64,000 bases of DNA, taken from positions 22,410,501 through 22,474,500 of the forward strand of contig CM069610.1 of NCBI GenBank assembly GCA_035771175.1. The letters run 5' to 3'. The translations under genes were made by a program, and so were the position numbers. The notes below the pieces were generated by a model that saw nothing but the letters and a program-made list of their open reading frames with translations, was not told where the DNA came from and made no database searches. Of the stretch, positions 35,605-46,258 are shown one piece after another (positions within the stretch are counted from its first letter, which is position 1; each line of letters begins with the position of its first letter). This DNA is from Paratinospora sagittata. Taxonomy: Eukaryota; Streptophyta; Magnoliopsida; Ranunculales; Menispermaceae.

Positions 35605-36365
35605 TAGAGATATATATATCTAATAAAAATTTTCATCAAAAATTTTTCATTAGCAAAATGGTATATATATATCTCCTATATGCATAGATAAATAGATATA
35701 TATATATTTAATCATAACAATATATATAGTTTTCATAAATCATAACTATATATATATTTAAATCAAACTATATAAAAATCAGATAGTTTTCTAAATAAAT
35801 ATTTAATATAAATCTCAACTATATATAATTGACATATATATATAGTTGTACAGATATATATATCTAATAAAATTTTTCATCCAAAATTTTTCATTAGTAA
35901 CATGGTATATATATATCTCCTATATGCATAGATATATAGATATATATATATTTAATCATAACAATATATATAGTTTTCGTAAATCATAACTATATATATA
36001 TATATTTAAATCAAATTATATAAAAATCATATAGTTTTCTAGATATATATTTAATATAAATCTCAACTATATATAATTGACATATATATATATATATATA
36101 TAGTTCTAGAGATATATATATCTAATAAAAAAAATTCATTATCAACGTGGTATATATATATCTCCTATATGCATAGATATATAGATATATATATATATAT
36201 ATTTAATCATAACCATATATATAGTTTTCATAAATCATAACTATATATATATAAATCTAAACTATATAAAACTATATAGTTTTCTTAGATATATATTTAA
36301 TACAAATCTTAACTATATATAATTCAGATATATATAGTTCTAAAGATATATATATCTAATAACAT
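35100..36365. repeat. AT-rich ~240-bp tandem repeat, about five copies
   Basis: A unit with the phrase TAAAAATTTTTCATTAG followed by TATATATCTCCTATATGCATA and ATCTCAACTATATATAAT recurs with starts near 35113, 35350, 35619, 35859, 36121 and a stub at 36355. Spacing is 234-269 bp; the longer units carry expanded TA tracts. It lies between the primer-binding site and the upstream ORF. Frames here are meaningless. Confidence 0.8.
35531..35600. repeat. TA microsatellite, 35 units
   Basis: An uninterrupted TA tract of 70 bp inside one unit of the AT-rich array. Confidence 0.95.
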
Positions 36366-36410
36366 TTTCTTCCCCTAATTTGGTGGACTTGGGCGGGCCG
36401 TGGACCGTAC

Positions 36411-36422
36411 TCTCTGATACCA
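36411..36422 (-). mobile_element. Primer-binding site, initiator tRNA-Met type
   Basis: The minus strand reads TGGTATCAGAGA five bases inside the LTR end at 36428. This matches the usual plant gypsy primer site except at the last base. Confidence 0.85.
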
Positions 36423-37715
36423 TTAAATGTCACACCCCGCCCGGATGTGCCTAAACTGACGGTACACTCGCGGACGGGGCGCACATTTGGAATTATAGCA
36501 ATGGTAATAACAGAGTGCGCAGCGAAAATATAAAATACAGTAGAAGTCTGATTTTATTTAATTCAGAATTCATTTGTACATGACATAGTCAAGGGAACAT
36601 ACTCCCCAAAATCCCCAATGAATAGTACAAAGGGTACAAAAATGTAGGCCCCATAAATCTGCACCCAGTCAACCTTAATTTTCTGTGAAAATTTGGATAA
36701 TAATGGAGTGAGCTTAACGCGCTCAGTGGGTAAAATAGTTCATGAGTATAACAATTAATAAAGCATACTTCATAATCAAATATCTTAAATACACATGTGA
36801 GCATCATAATCAATCAATATGTATGTATGCATGACACCGTCTCGTAATGGTTTGATGAATGTATATCGCCTGAGTTCACGTACAGATGTCCTTCCCCAGG
36901 CATAGCCAGGTTCTCATTGTACGTTCCTCCTCAGGAACGATGCTCTGGATTCACGTACAAATGTCCCTCCCGAGGCGTAGCCGGGTTCTCATTGTATGTC
37001 CTTCTCCAGAGAAATATAATGAATAGCGAGCAATGCTCCTAACTATTCTATGAGTCATAAACCACATACGTCCCTAGGTGGTCAAGTCTATTGGTCTAAT
37101 GTTTTCCTTGACATTTAGACTGACTTTGGCAACGTCTGGTGATCCTTATCAGGGTTGGTATCACGACGTGCAAGGTTAGGACATTCAGTAATACTTGTAT
37201 AAGCTGATAGCTTTCAATAAGACCAACTAGATCAGTCCCCAGTTGAGAGGTGAGACACAAGGTTTGCTTAAATACCAATCGCCTAGAGCAGCCCGCTGCC
37301 TCCCGTTCACTATTTAAAGTTACTGAGGACAAGACCGAGTCTATTTGAGCCAGATTGACCACAAATTCGGCATTACAACAGTGTAATATGTGAACTCCAA
37401 ATATACATGTATAAGTGCGACAGTATAACCATCATATGACATAATGCAGTGTAAATGAACAGTAAACATAATAATAAATGAATGTAAACTTTAATAAAAG
37501 TTATAAAACACGCAAACCTATGTTTCGTTCCCCACCTTCAGATAAAAACTTCTTCTTTAAGATCTGGCGCTTTCCTCTGGACAAAATTTCGTCGTATCGC
37601 ACCGAGAATCTCGAACAGAGAGTCTCAAACAGAAAAGAACTCAGAATGAGTGGAAAGAGGAGGAAAAATCACTAGAGAAGGTGATTTGGCGTGAAAAAAT
37701 GAGGAGGGGGGCTTG

Positions 37716-37725
37716 GTTTATATAG
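37716..37725 (-). promoter_or_regulatory. Putative TATA box of the chromovirus LTR
   Basis: The minus strand reads CTATATAAACC about 130 bases into the LTR, directly downstream of GC-rich hairpins. This is a canonical plant TATA sequence; activity is inferred. Confidence 0.5.
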
Positions 37726-37744
37726 AGGTATTGGCGGCTGGAAG

Positions 37745-37762
37745 TTCGGGCGAGTGCCCGAA
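37745..37762. repeat. Perfect 7-bp hairpin in LTR
   Basis: TTCGGGCGAGTGCCCGAA has a 7-bp stem and a 4-base loop. A related GGTGCCCGAAC follows at 37774-37782. Confidence 0.75.
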
Positions 37763-37853
37763 GGTCCAGGCAGGTGCCCGAACATTCAGGCATTTTTGCC
37801 CAAACGAATTTTTATTTATTTATTTATTTTTTTGTGAAATACAAGGTATTACA

Positions 37854-38237
37854 ATGATCCTCCGGTAGAGATATAAAGTCTGCTAAAGCATCACTCCAAT
37901 CTAATGGAGGAAGTCATCAAAATACTCCACTCACACTTTCCAACCGTTTGTCCATTGGCTTCCAAGCACCTCTAAATAGTGTTGGGCATCATTGTCAACT
38001 TCCCCAACTTTAGCTTGTAGCACTTGAGCAAACAGATCCCCAAATGCAAAAGCACACTCCGTGAGATCCAAACACCCTTCCACACTGGTAGGCACCAAAT
38101 CAACATATGGCATAGTAACATCACCCGATTGCACATCAATAGGCACCCTCTTGACCATCACTCTAAAGCACATCCACCCGGTGAGATGAACTCGTTTCTT
38201 ATACTCTCCAAGCTTCATAGCGGTGCATATCTTCTAG
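37854..38237 (-). pseudogene. Non-autonomous Athila/Tat-type frame, second copy (fragment)
   Basis: From about 38218 down the minus strand repeats the acidic part read at 23990-24380: VPIDVQSGDVTMPYVD, GCLDLTECAFAFGDLFAQ, WTNGWKV, then the same TGA and VEYF. It is cut at 37854 by the LTR and at about 38237 by a junction to the 3' noncoding region. Differences from the other copy are mostly single residues. Confidence 0.6.
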
Positions 38238-39597
38238 AATCTTTCATACCACTTTCTACTAATGTAAATCACATGCCATTTAGAATCAATAGGTCTTTCC
38301 TAGGTTGTAATGCATGACCAAGGTTCAAAGGTAGCGAAAAATTGGAAATATTTAGGCTCAAAACACCCTAAGCACTCTGACCATTTACAAACATCCACGA
38401 CATTACATATAGAACCAAAATCCCGATTTCAGCACATATACCCTTTTTTTAACTGGTCAATCTTTTTATTCTATTTCCCATTCTTTTGTTTGCTTGTTTT
38501 CTTATTTTCAAAAAGAACAACTACACTCCCAAACTTATTTTTTTTCATAATCATGGGCATAACATCCTTTTCTTCTCTTTTTTTCATTTTCTTTTCTTTC
38601 TTTTTTTTTCAATAAAATTCATAAGCACACTTTACACTTTTCTCTTCTTTTTCTCCCTTTTTCTTCACTTTTCTTTTTCATTGTTCTTTCATCCAAATAA
38701 TACCACTCCAACATGATCAAAGTCTACAAGGTACTTAGGTTGAAAAACAGGGAAATTAAACATGATAAGCTCAAATTTTCTGATGTATACCAAAGAAAAG
38801 GATATTCAGCTCAAAATGGGAACTACGGATATAAAAAAAAGTAAGGTAGGCTACTTGGCTCAAACTTATTCAAACATGGCCTAAATCATTTTCCTCCTAG
38901 CATGCTCTCTAGGATTTTGCCTCAAGTGATAATCGAATCCAAACAAATCATGATTCTACAAAATTAATCACACTAGACAGGAAGAGAATTTCAAACATAG
39001 CTAAGTTCAAAGTTGAATCAAGCACACAGACTAAGTAATTTACTCTCTACATTCTCCTAGAGTCATGTTCAGGTACATGTTCTCTTATCATTGGCCATTC
39101 AGAAAATAAAATAAAAATGAACATCAAATCAGAATTTGTAAAATCATAGGACTTCCTAGACAATTCTTTACCATGACAAACAAAAAAAATCAAATTTCTC
39201 CCCCCAAACTTAAAACAAGCATTGTCCTCAATGCTTCGCAATAAAGGCATAAATAGAGAATGGATGGAAATTAAATAAGGTAAGGGTAAGAAAACCATCT
39301 ATAACTCAAAAGGGTCGAAGTTGCATCAACTCTTCATCATTTCCATGTAGCTCGCAGGAGAACTTGATCTAGAGCCTGCGAATGAGATAACAAAAGACAA
39401 GTGATTAGTAAAGGTAGATACTAAACAACTAAATAAACAAAATAATTGAATAAAAAAAATAAAGTAAATTAAAAAACATAAAAGTAACCGATGGGTTGCC
39501 TCCCAACAAGCGCTTAGTTTAAAGTCCCCAACCCGATTTCTTCTTCTCGCTTAAACTGAGTATGTTTCCTTATTATTTCCATCATTCTTCCATCTTC
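38238..39597 (-). mobile_element. Athila/Tat-type 3' noncoding interior and pol tail, third copy
   Basis: This follows 22570-23950. It includes the pyrimidine block (38430-38690), the AAGTTTGGGGGG purine tract on the minus strand (39197-39211) and the pol tail with VGRQP codons near 39495-39510. It ends at 39597, where pol-tail sequence meets the PPT-proximal end of another copy. Confidence 0.65.
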
Positions 39598-41390
39598 AAA
39601 TACATCAATCTACCATCCTATTCTCAAACAAATTAAACTTTGATTCAAAATATAACATGCATATTATCATTATTATGGCCTCAAAGATTACATTGAAAAA
39701 CAATGACTCATCGAAAAAATTCAAGAGTGTTAGAGATGTCTAGAATTTCAGTCCAACTCATCGCCTAACCTCTTCTTCCATTCTCAAACATACCATCACA
39801 TAGTCAATCTCATAAGACCATTTATGAATTTCCTAGATAAGTGCAGGCAAGTATAAAGTGTAAGTGATCTCAAATAGATATATATATATATATAAAGTGA
39901 ATCCATAGGCAAATGTTTCATACCACTCTCCACTAATGTAGATCAGGTGTCATTTAGAATCAATAGGTCTTTCTAGGTTGTAATGTATGACCAAAGTTCA
40001 AAGGTAGGAAAAATTCAGAAAATTTTACCTAAAATCACCCTAAACACTTTGATCTCTTACAAACATCCAAAACATTACAATTAAAACCAAAAACCCAATT
40101 TCAGTACATATACCCACTTCAGATATTCCACTTTTTTCATTCACTCCCCATTCTTGTATTGTTTGCTTTTTTTTTTTTTTTCATAGAATACTACACCCCC
40201 AAACTTATTTTTTTCAATACATAGGCATAACATTCTTTTCTGTTCTTCTTTCATCATTCATTATTTTCATTCTCTTTTTCTTTTCTAGAAAGCTCATAAA
40301 ATAAGCAAACTTCCACCTCAATAATATTTCACTTCATCACCTTCTTTTCATACTCCCCCCACCTTTTCTTCCGTCCAAAAAGATAACACTCCAACATAAT
40401 CAAAGTGTATAAGATGCACATGTTGAAAAACAAGGAATTTAAATATATCAGGCTCAAGTAAATTAATGCATAGGTAACAAAGAGAAGATCATAAAGCTCA
40501 AAATGGTACCCTAAGGATATAATCAAAAAATTAAAGTAGGCTATATGGCTCAAACTTTTCCAAACATGGCCTAAATCATTTTCCTCATGGCATGCTCTCT
40601 AGGATTTTGCCTCAAGTGATAATCAAACTTGTTCTAGGATTTCTAGAGATCTAATATATATAACTTTACTTGCACACATCTAATGCAAACAAGTCATGAT
40701 TCCACAAAATCAACCATACTAAACATGTAGAGAATTTCCAACAAAACCAAGTTTAAAGTTGAATCAAGCACACATACTTATAAATTATTCTCTACATTAT
40801 CGTAGAGTCATGTTCATATACATGTTCCTTATCATTGGCCATTCAGAATAATAAAAATAACTTAATCAAATCAGAATGTGTAAAATCATAGGACATTCTA
40901 ACCTAAAACTACCACATCTTTACCATGACAAGTAAAAAAAAATCAAAACTCTCCCCCCAAACTTAAAACAAGCATTGTCCTCAATGCTTCACAATAACAC
41001 CATAGCATAACATGGATGGAAGTAAAATAAATAAGGTTAAGAGAACCCCCTATAGCCCAAAATGGTCGAAGTCGCATAAGCTCTCCATGTTCTCCAAGTA
41101 GCTCACATGAGAACCCCCAAACTTGATCTAGAACCTGGGAATGAGATAACAAAAGACAAGTCATTGGTAAAGGTAGATACTAAACAACTTAAAGAAACAA
41201 AATAAATGAACTAAAAACATATTTAAAAACCAATGGGTTTCCTCCCAACAAGTGCTTCTTTATAGTCATTAGCTTGACGCTCTCTTCTCATTTAAATCGA
41301 GTATGTTTCCTTATTATTTTAAGCATCCTCCCATCTTCCTCATTGTTTTTCCTCTTCTTCTCCAATCCATATCCCCTAGAAACCCTCTTA
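39598..41390 (-). mobile_element. Athila/Tat-type 3' noncoding interior and pol tail, fourth copy
   Basis: This starts in sequence that lies next to the purine tract in the copy at 25880 and runs in the same order through the pyrimidine block (40140-40370), the purine tract (40953-40968, minus strand) and a diverged pol tail (41230-41350, RMLKIIRKHTRF). It is more diverged than the third copy. It continues into an LTR fragment at 41391. Confidence 0.6.
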
Positions 41391-41881
41391 TCTTGTATTA
41401 TTTCAAGTAAGGAAGAAGCAAAAACAAACCGCCTCCAATTCAAAGTTAAATTGAGAAAGTTATGGCCAAAATACAAAAGTCGCGTAGTTTGGTTTTTGCA
41501 CAGCGCCGCGACAACCAAATGGAGAACCACGCGCCTAGTTTGTGTTTTTTCTGCGTTTTTCTCCCTTTTTTCTTCTATCTTTCACACCTTCTTGCACATG
41601 TATCTTCATTCAAACATCTTGTACTTTGTTTTCACCATCCAAACTCACATTCACATCATCCAAACACCTAAAAAAAAACAAAGCAAATCTAATTAGTAAC
41701 ACACTTAGATAATCAAATCTATCAACTTATAGAATTAAAAACTGAAATAAAGCATATTATACCAAAATGTGACTAAACTAACGAATAGATCAGAAATAAG
41801 ACAAACTAACCAAACTAATGCATAAATCATACTAAAACTTATCTAAAACATGCTCTAAAACATATCTAAATATGCAACTCA
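41391..41881 (-). mobile_element. Athila/Tat-type LTR fragment, minus strand
   Basis: The minus strand begins TGAGTTGCATATTTAG at 41881, as at 25815 and 45975, and contains GCGCCGCG at about 41502 like the other LTRs. Only the first 490 bp are present. The frame 41274-41696 read on the plus strand is not supported as a gene. Confidence 0.55.
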
Positions 41882-42724
41882 ACAAATACCGTTTGTAACA
41901 AGATCATTGAAGAATCTCCAACACTTTTCCTTCCTTCTACTTGGTTTTTCTAGTTTTGAATTCATGTTCATCATATTATTTCATGCTTTAATGTCTTTAT
42001 TCATGAACTAAATCCTCTATTTGGTGGTGTAAATCAATCCAAACTAGAAACTATGTCATGTTCTTAAACTTTTGATTATTCATTAATAGAGTTGTTAGTT
42101 TGTTTATATTTTTCTACTCTTAATGCTATTGATCCCTTGATCACGGATTGATTGATCCTAGACTTTCGGATTGATTGATCCCTTGAAGACGGCACTCGAT
42201 AGAGGGTTTTTCGGGTTAGAACATGAGAAGCATAACATGAAATGACCATAGAATCGATAGATCTATGGAGTTTTATAAAATCTTAGGGAAAATCATAGAA
42301 GTTAATGAATGTTTGGGTTTTTGGGTTTTATTGATAGATCAAACTTAATTTCCTAAGAATATGCTCTAATGTGGCACTTGAGAGAGGGTATTAGAAATCT
42401 AAGGATTTTCGGCTTATAAACTATAACTCAAGTTGATGAATATTGCATATTTCTAGGCACAGTTGATAGCGAGGAGAGATTGAACCTCTAGACGTTTTCC
42501 CATATTGATTTTCATCCAAATTCTTGTAATTTGCTATTTTTATTATATTTCTCATTTAATTGTTTTTTTTAGTTTATTAATAATTCAACTTTGATTTTCT
42601 AAATAAAGTTAGGGTTAGTGAAACTGTATTTAGTGTGAGTGTCAATCCTAGAGGATGACAACCCGATATCTCATTGGTTTTATATATAACTTGACACCGT
42701 ACGCCTGCGGGTCTGCACGTAACA
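41882..42724 (+). mobile_element. 5' LTR (3' part) of a short Athila/Tat-type element
   Basis: This plus-strand sequence parallels 43600-44389 and ends GTCTGCACGTAACA at 42724, followed six bases later by a primer-binding site. The LTR start is missing; at 41881 it abuts an LTR fragment of opposite direction. Confidence 0.65.
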
Positions 42725-43047
42725 AGTTTTTGGCGCCATTGCCAAAAATTATTATGACTTGCATGATTAGTTTGATGAGATTAGCTATGTACGTATGTGT
42801 GAAAGAATAAAAGGTGGAGCTTGGTAAGAGTTGGGTGGAAATTCTAGACAACTCTAGACTCTTCATGTTCTTCCTAGAAGTGAATATTCTTTTTGGTGTA
42901 ATCTTGGAGGCCATATATGTGTTTACAATGATTGAGTAAGTCTTTATTTTTGTGAGAATGTGATTTTAGAAGGGGTATGTTAATCATAAGTTTTAGTTTT
43001 GTTTTCCCTTTGTTCAGGACGATCAAAATCCTAAGTTGGGGGGTATT
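42725..43047 (+). mobile_element. Very short interior (323 bp) of an Athila/Tat-type element
   Basis: It holds the primer-binding site at its left and a purine tract AGTTGGGGGGT at 43034-43044 at its right, with noncoding DNA between them. The right half matches the PPT-proximal part of the longer copies. There is no gag or pol. Confidence 0.75.
42731..42743 (+). mobile_element. Primer-binding site TGGCGCC type, plus strand
   Basis: TGGCGCCATTGCC follows the LTR end. It differs by one base from the copy at 25065-25082. Confidence 0.8.
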
Positions 43048-44389
43048 TGATAGTTGCACATTTAGATAAGTTTTAGAGAATGTTTTAGGTGTATTTTTGG
43101 ACATTTCATGCATTAGTTTGATGTGTTTATGTTAGTTTTAATGCCTTTGTTAGTTTAGGATTAATTGGGTTTTCATGGATTATTTTTGTTTATTAGTTAA
43201 TGATTTGATTCATTTTATGTTTAAGTGTGTTATTGATTTTATTTGCTTTGTTTTTGTAGGTGTTTAGATGTGTTAGTCATGGTTTTGGATGATGAAAACA
43301 TGTACAGAAGTTGCAAAGGAGGAACATGAAGAACCCAAGTCAAAAATGGTAGAAAAATGGCTAAGTCCCAAGAAGAATGACAAAATACTACGTTCTGGGC
43401 GCCGCGGCGCTGTTGGGTTCTTTTAACTTGCGAAAATTAGCAAGTTTTTGTGTATTTTTCCCCACTTTCCAATTGTGATTCTACACGACTTTGGGGCATA
43501 TTATATATCAAAATTTAGGGTTTTTTGACAAAAAGACACTGGAGAATAGAGAATGACGGCTAGGAGCAAAGGAATGCAAAGAAATTAACTTGGAAACAAG
43601 GAGAATTCTACAAGTTAAATAGCAACTAGTTTGGTTTTTAATGTTTTATTTATTGTTTCTCGACATGATTTGGATTTCATTCTTCCAATGTATGAACTAA
43701 TTTGTTAGTCTAGAGAGGAGATGGATCCTATATTAGATTTTATGCAATAATATTAGCTTTTGTTTATTATCAATGATTTATCCAGAGTTTATTTATACTT
43801 CTCTATGCGTAATGCTATTGATCTCTTAGCTGGATCGATTGATCATAAACTTGGGGGACGACACTCGATAGAGGGTTCTCTAGGTTGGATCATGAGAAAT
43901 ATGACATGGGATGGTCGCAGTATCGATAGATGTACGATGTTTCATGAAGTTGTAGGAAAATCACAAAGCGTAATTCATTACTAATATATGGGCTTTTATC
44001 GACAGATCAAAACTCTATTTTGGTGATAGATTCTAATGCGGCAGTCAACGGAAGGTGTTAAGAACTATAGAACTTTGACTTATAAACTTGAATAATAATT
44101 TGATAATGAGCATGTTTAATATTGCAAAATTGATAATTAGGTGAAATCTAATCTTTAGGAATTTTTAATATTGATTTTTCTCCAGAAAATTCTGATAATT
44201 TGCTATTTTAATTATTGCTTTAGTTTAAATATTATTTTAGTTATGGATCATTAAAGTTTGGTTTTCTAGATAAAATTAGGGCCACGATCGATATAACTAG
44301 TGTAGCTTATCAATCCTCAAGGACGATACCCGATTCTCGTCGAAAATTATTATAACTTGACACCGTACACTTGCAGTTTGCACGCATCA
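43048..44389 (+). mobile_element. 3' LTR of the short Athila/Tat-type element
   Basis: It starts TGATAGTTGCACATTTAG after the purine tract and ends TTTGCACGCATCA, 1342 bp. It contains a GC-only 12-base palindrome at 43399-43410. This is the most complete LTR of the family in the window. Confidence 0.82.
43399..43410. repeat. GC-only 12-base palindrome in LTR
   Basis: GCGCCGCGGCGC is a perfect palindrome inside strongly AT-rich DNA. Diverged versions are at 41502 and 45610. Confidence 0.8.
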
Positions 44390-44433
44390 AGGCTAGTCTG
44401 TGGCTTTCATAGAGTGTTACACCCCCAAAAACT

Positions 44434-45975
44434 TGATGCATGCAAACCGCAAGTGTACGGTGTTAAGTTATAATAATTTTCGATGAGAATCGGGTATCTC
44501 CTCAAGGATTGATAAGCTACACTAGTTAGATCGTACCTAGCCCTAATTTTATCCAGAAAACCAAATTTTAATGATCAATGAACTAAAATAATATTTAAAC
44601 TAAAGCAATAATTAAAACAACAAATTATCAGAATTTTATGGAGAAAAATCAATATTAAAAACACCTAATTATCAATTATGCAATATTAGACATGCTCATT
44701 ATCAAATTATTATTCAAGTTTATAAGTCAAAATCCTATAGTTCCTAACACCCTCTGTCGAGTGCCGCATTAGAATCTATCACCAAAATAGAGTTTCAATC
44801 TATCGATAAAAACCCATATATTAGTAATGCATTACGCTTTGTGATTTTCCTACAACTTTATGAAACATCGTATATCTATTAATATTACGACCATCCCTAT
44901 CAAATTATTATTCAAGTTTATAAGTCAAAATCCTATAGTTCCTAACACCCTCTGTCGAGTGCCGCATTAGAATCTATCACCAAAATAGAGTTTCAATCTA
45001 TCGATAAAAACCCATATATTAGTAATGCATTACGCTTTGTGATTTTCCTACAACTTTATGAAACATCGTATATCTATCGATACTGCGACCATCCCATGTC
45101 ATATTTCTCATGATCCAACCTAGAGAACCCTCTATCGAGTGCTGCCCCCCAAGTCTATGATCAATCAATCTGTGGCGAGTTATAACATTACGCATAAACA
45201 AGTATAAATAAATTATGAATAAATCATTGATTATAAACAAAATCTAATACATGATCCATCTCCTCTCTAGACTAACAAATTAGTTCATACTTTGGAATAA
45301 TGAAATTCAAAACATGTAGAGAAACAAAAAATAAAACATTAAAAACAAAACTAGTTGCTATTGAACTTGTAGAATCCTCTTTGTTTCCAAGTCAATTTCT
45401 TTGTGTTCCTTCGCTCCTAGCCTTCGTTCTCTCTTCCCCAGTGCATTCTCCTCGAAAAATCCTAAATTTTGATATATAATATGGCCCAAAGTCGTGTAGA
45501 ATCAAAATTGGAAAGTAGGAAAAAATACATTTAGAATTTGCTAAAATCGCAAGGTTGAAAACCCTAGCAGCGCCTAGAATGCTCTACTCTCTTATTTGGT
45601 CTCACCACCAGAGCGCCGCGGCACCCAGAACATATTATGTTGACATTCTTCTTGGCACATAGCCATTTTTCTACCCTTTTTGACTTGGGTTTTTCATGTT
45701 CCTCCTTCAAAATTCTTGTACATGTTTTCATCATCCAAAACCATGACTAACACATCTAAACACCTAAAAAAACAAAGCAAATCAACTCAATAACACACTT
45801 AAAAATAAAATGAATTAAATCATAAACTAATAAGCCAAAATAATGCATGAAAACCCAATTAATCCTAAACTAACAAATGCATCAAAACTAATATAAAAAC
45901 ATCAAACTAATGCATGAAATGTCCTAAAACACACCTAAAACATTCTCTAAAACCTATCTAAATATGCAACTATCA
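44434..45975 (-). mobile_element. Athila/Tat-type LTR, opposite direction
   Basis: The minus strand begins TGATAGTTGCATATTTAG at 45975 and ends at 44434 (GCATGCATCA). It is the reverse complement of 43048-44389 with a 198-bp internal duplication, and only 44 bp separates the two. The short stretch after its end reads AGTTTTTGG on the minus strand, as does the stretch between LTR and primer site at 42725, but the primer site itself is not intact. Confidence 0.8.
44703..45098. repeat. 198-bp tandem duplication inside the LTR
   Basis: Copy one is 44703-44900 and copy two 44901-45098. They are almost identical except for a few bases at the right ends (TATTAATATTACG against TATCGATACTGCG). The related LTR at 43048 has one copy. 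Confidence 0.85.
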
Positions 45976-46258
45976 AATACCCTCAAACTTAGGACTTTGA
46001 TCGTCTTGAACAAAGTGAAAACAAAACTAAAACTCATGATTAACATATCCCTTCTAAAATCAAATTCTCACACAAATAAAGACTTACTCAATCATTGTAA
46101 ACACATACATGGCCTCCAAAATCACACCAAAAAGAATATTCACTTCTAGGAAGAACTTCAAGAGTGTAGAGTTGTCTAGAATTTCAATCCATCTCTTACT
46201 AAGCTCCACCTTTTCTTCTTTCACACATACTTACATAGCTAATCTCATCAAACTAATA
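45976..46258 (-). mobile_element. Short interior of the opposite-direction element
   Basis: This is the reverse complement of the right part of 42725-43047, from the degraded purine tract (CCTAAGTTTGAGGG, minus strand) inward. It is cut at 46258 by a Sirevirus LTR. Confidence 0.65.

Larger units (their letters stand above)
36428..37853 (-). mobile_element. 5' LTR of a chromovirus-type element
   Basis: The plus strand runs TGTCACACCCCGCCCGG (36428) to CAAGGTATTACA (37853), 1426 bp. The minus strand therefore begins TGTAATACCTTG and ends in GGGTGTGACA with the primer site next to it. It holds a TATA box (37716-37725) and an 18-base hairpin (37745-37762). Its right flank is an Athila/Tat-type frame cut at a codon seen intact at about 24005. 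The start TGTAATAC also occurs at 27972 after the pol stop at 27976, which hints that both belong to one element, though no polypurine tract is seen there. Confidence 0.85.

Noticed and set aside
36589..37362. Minus-strand frames inside the LTR 36428-37853.
   Set aside because: They are short, lack family motifs and are confined to an LTR defined by PBS and edges.
41274..41696. A 140-codon plus-strand frame with a hydrophobic start that could pass for a secreted protein.
   Set aside because: It runs from an Athila/Tat-type pol tail into an LTR fragment on the other strand. No conserved part is seen.
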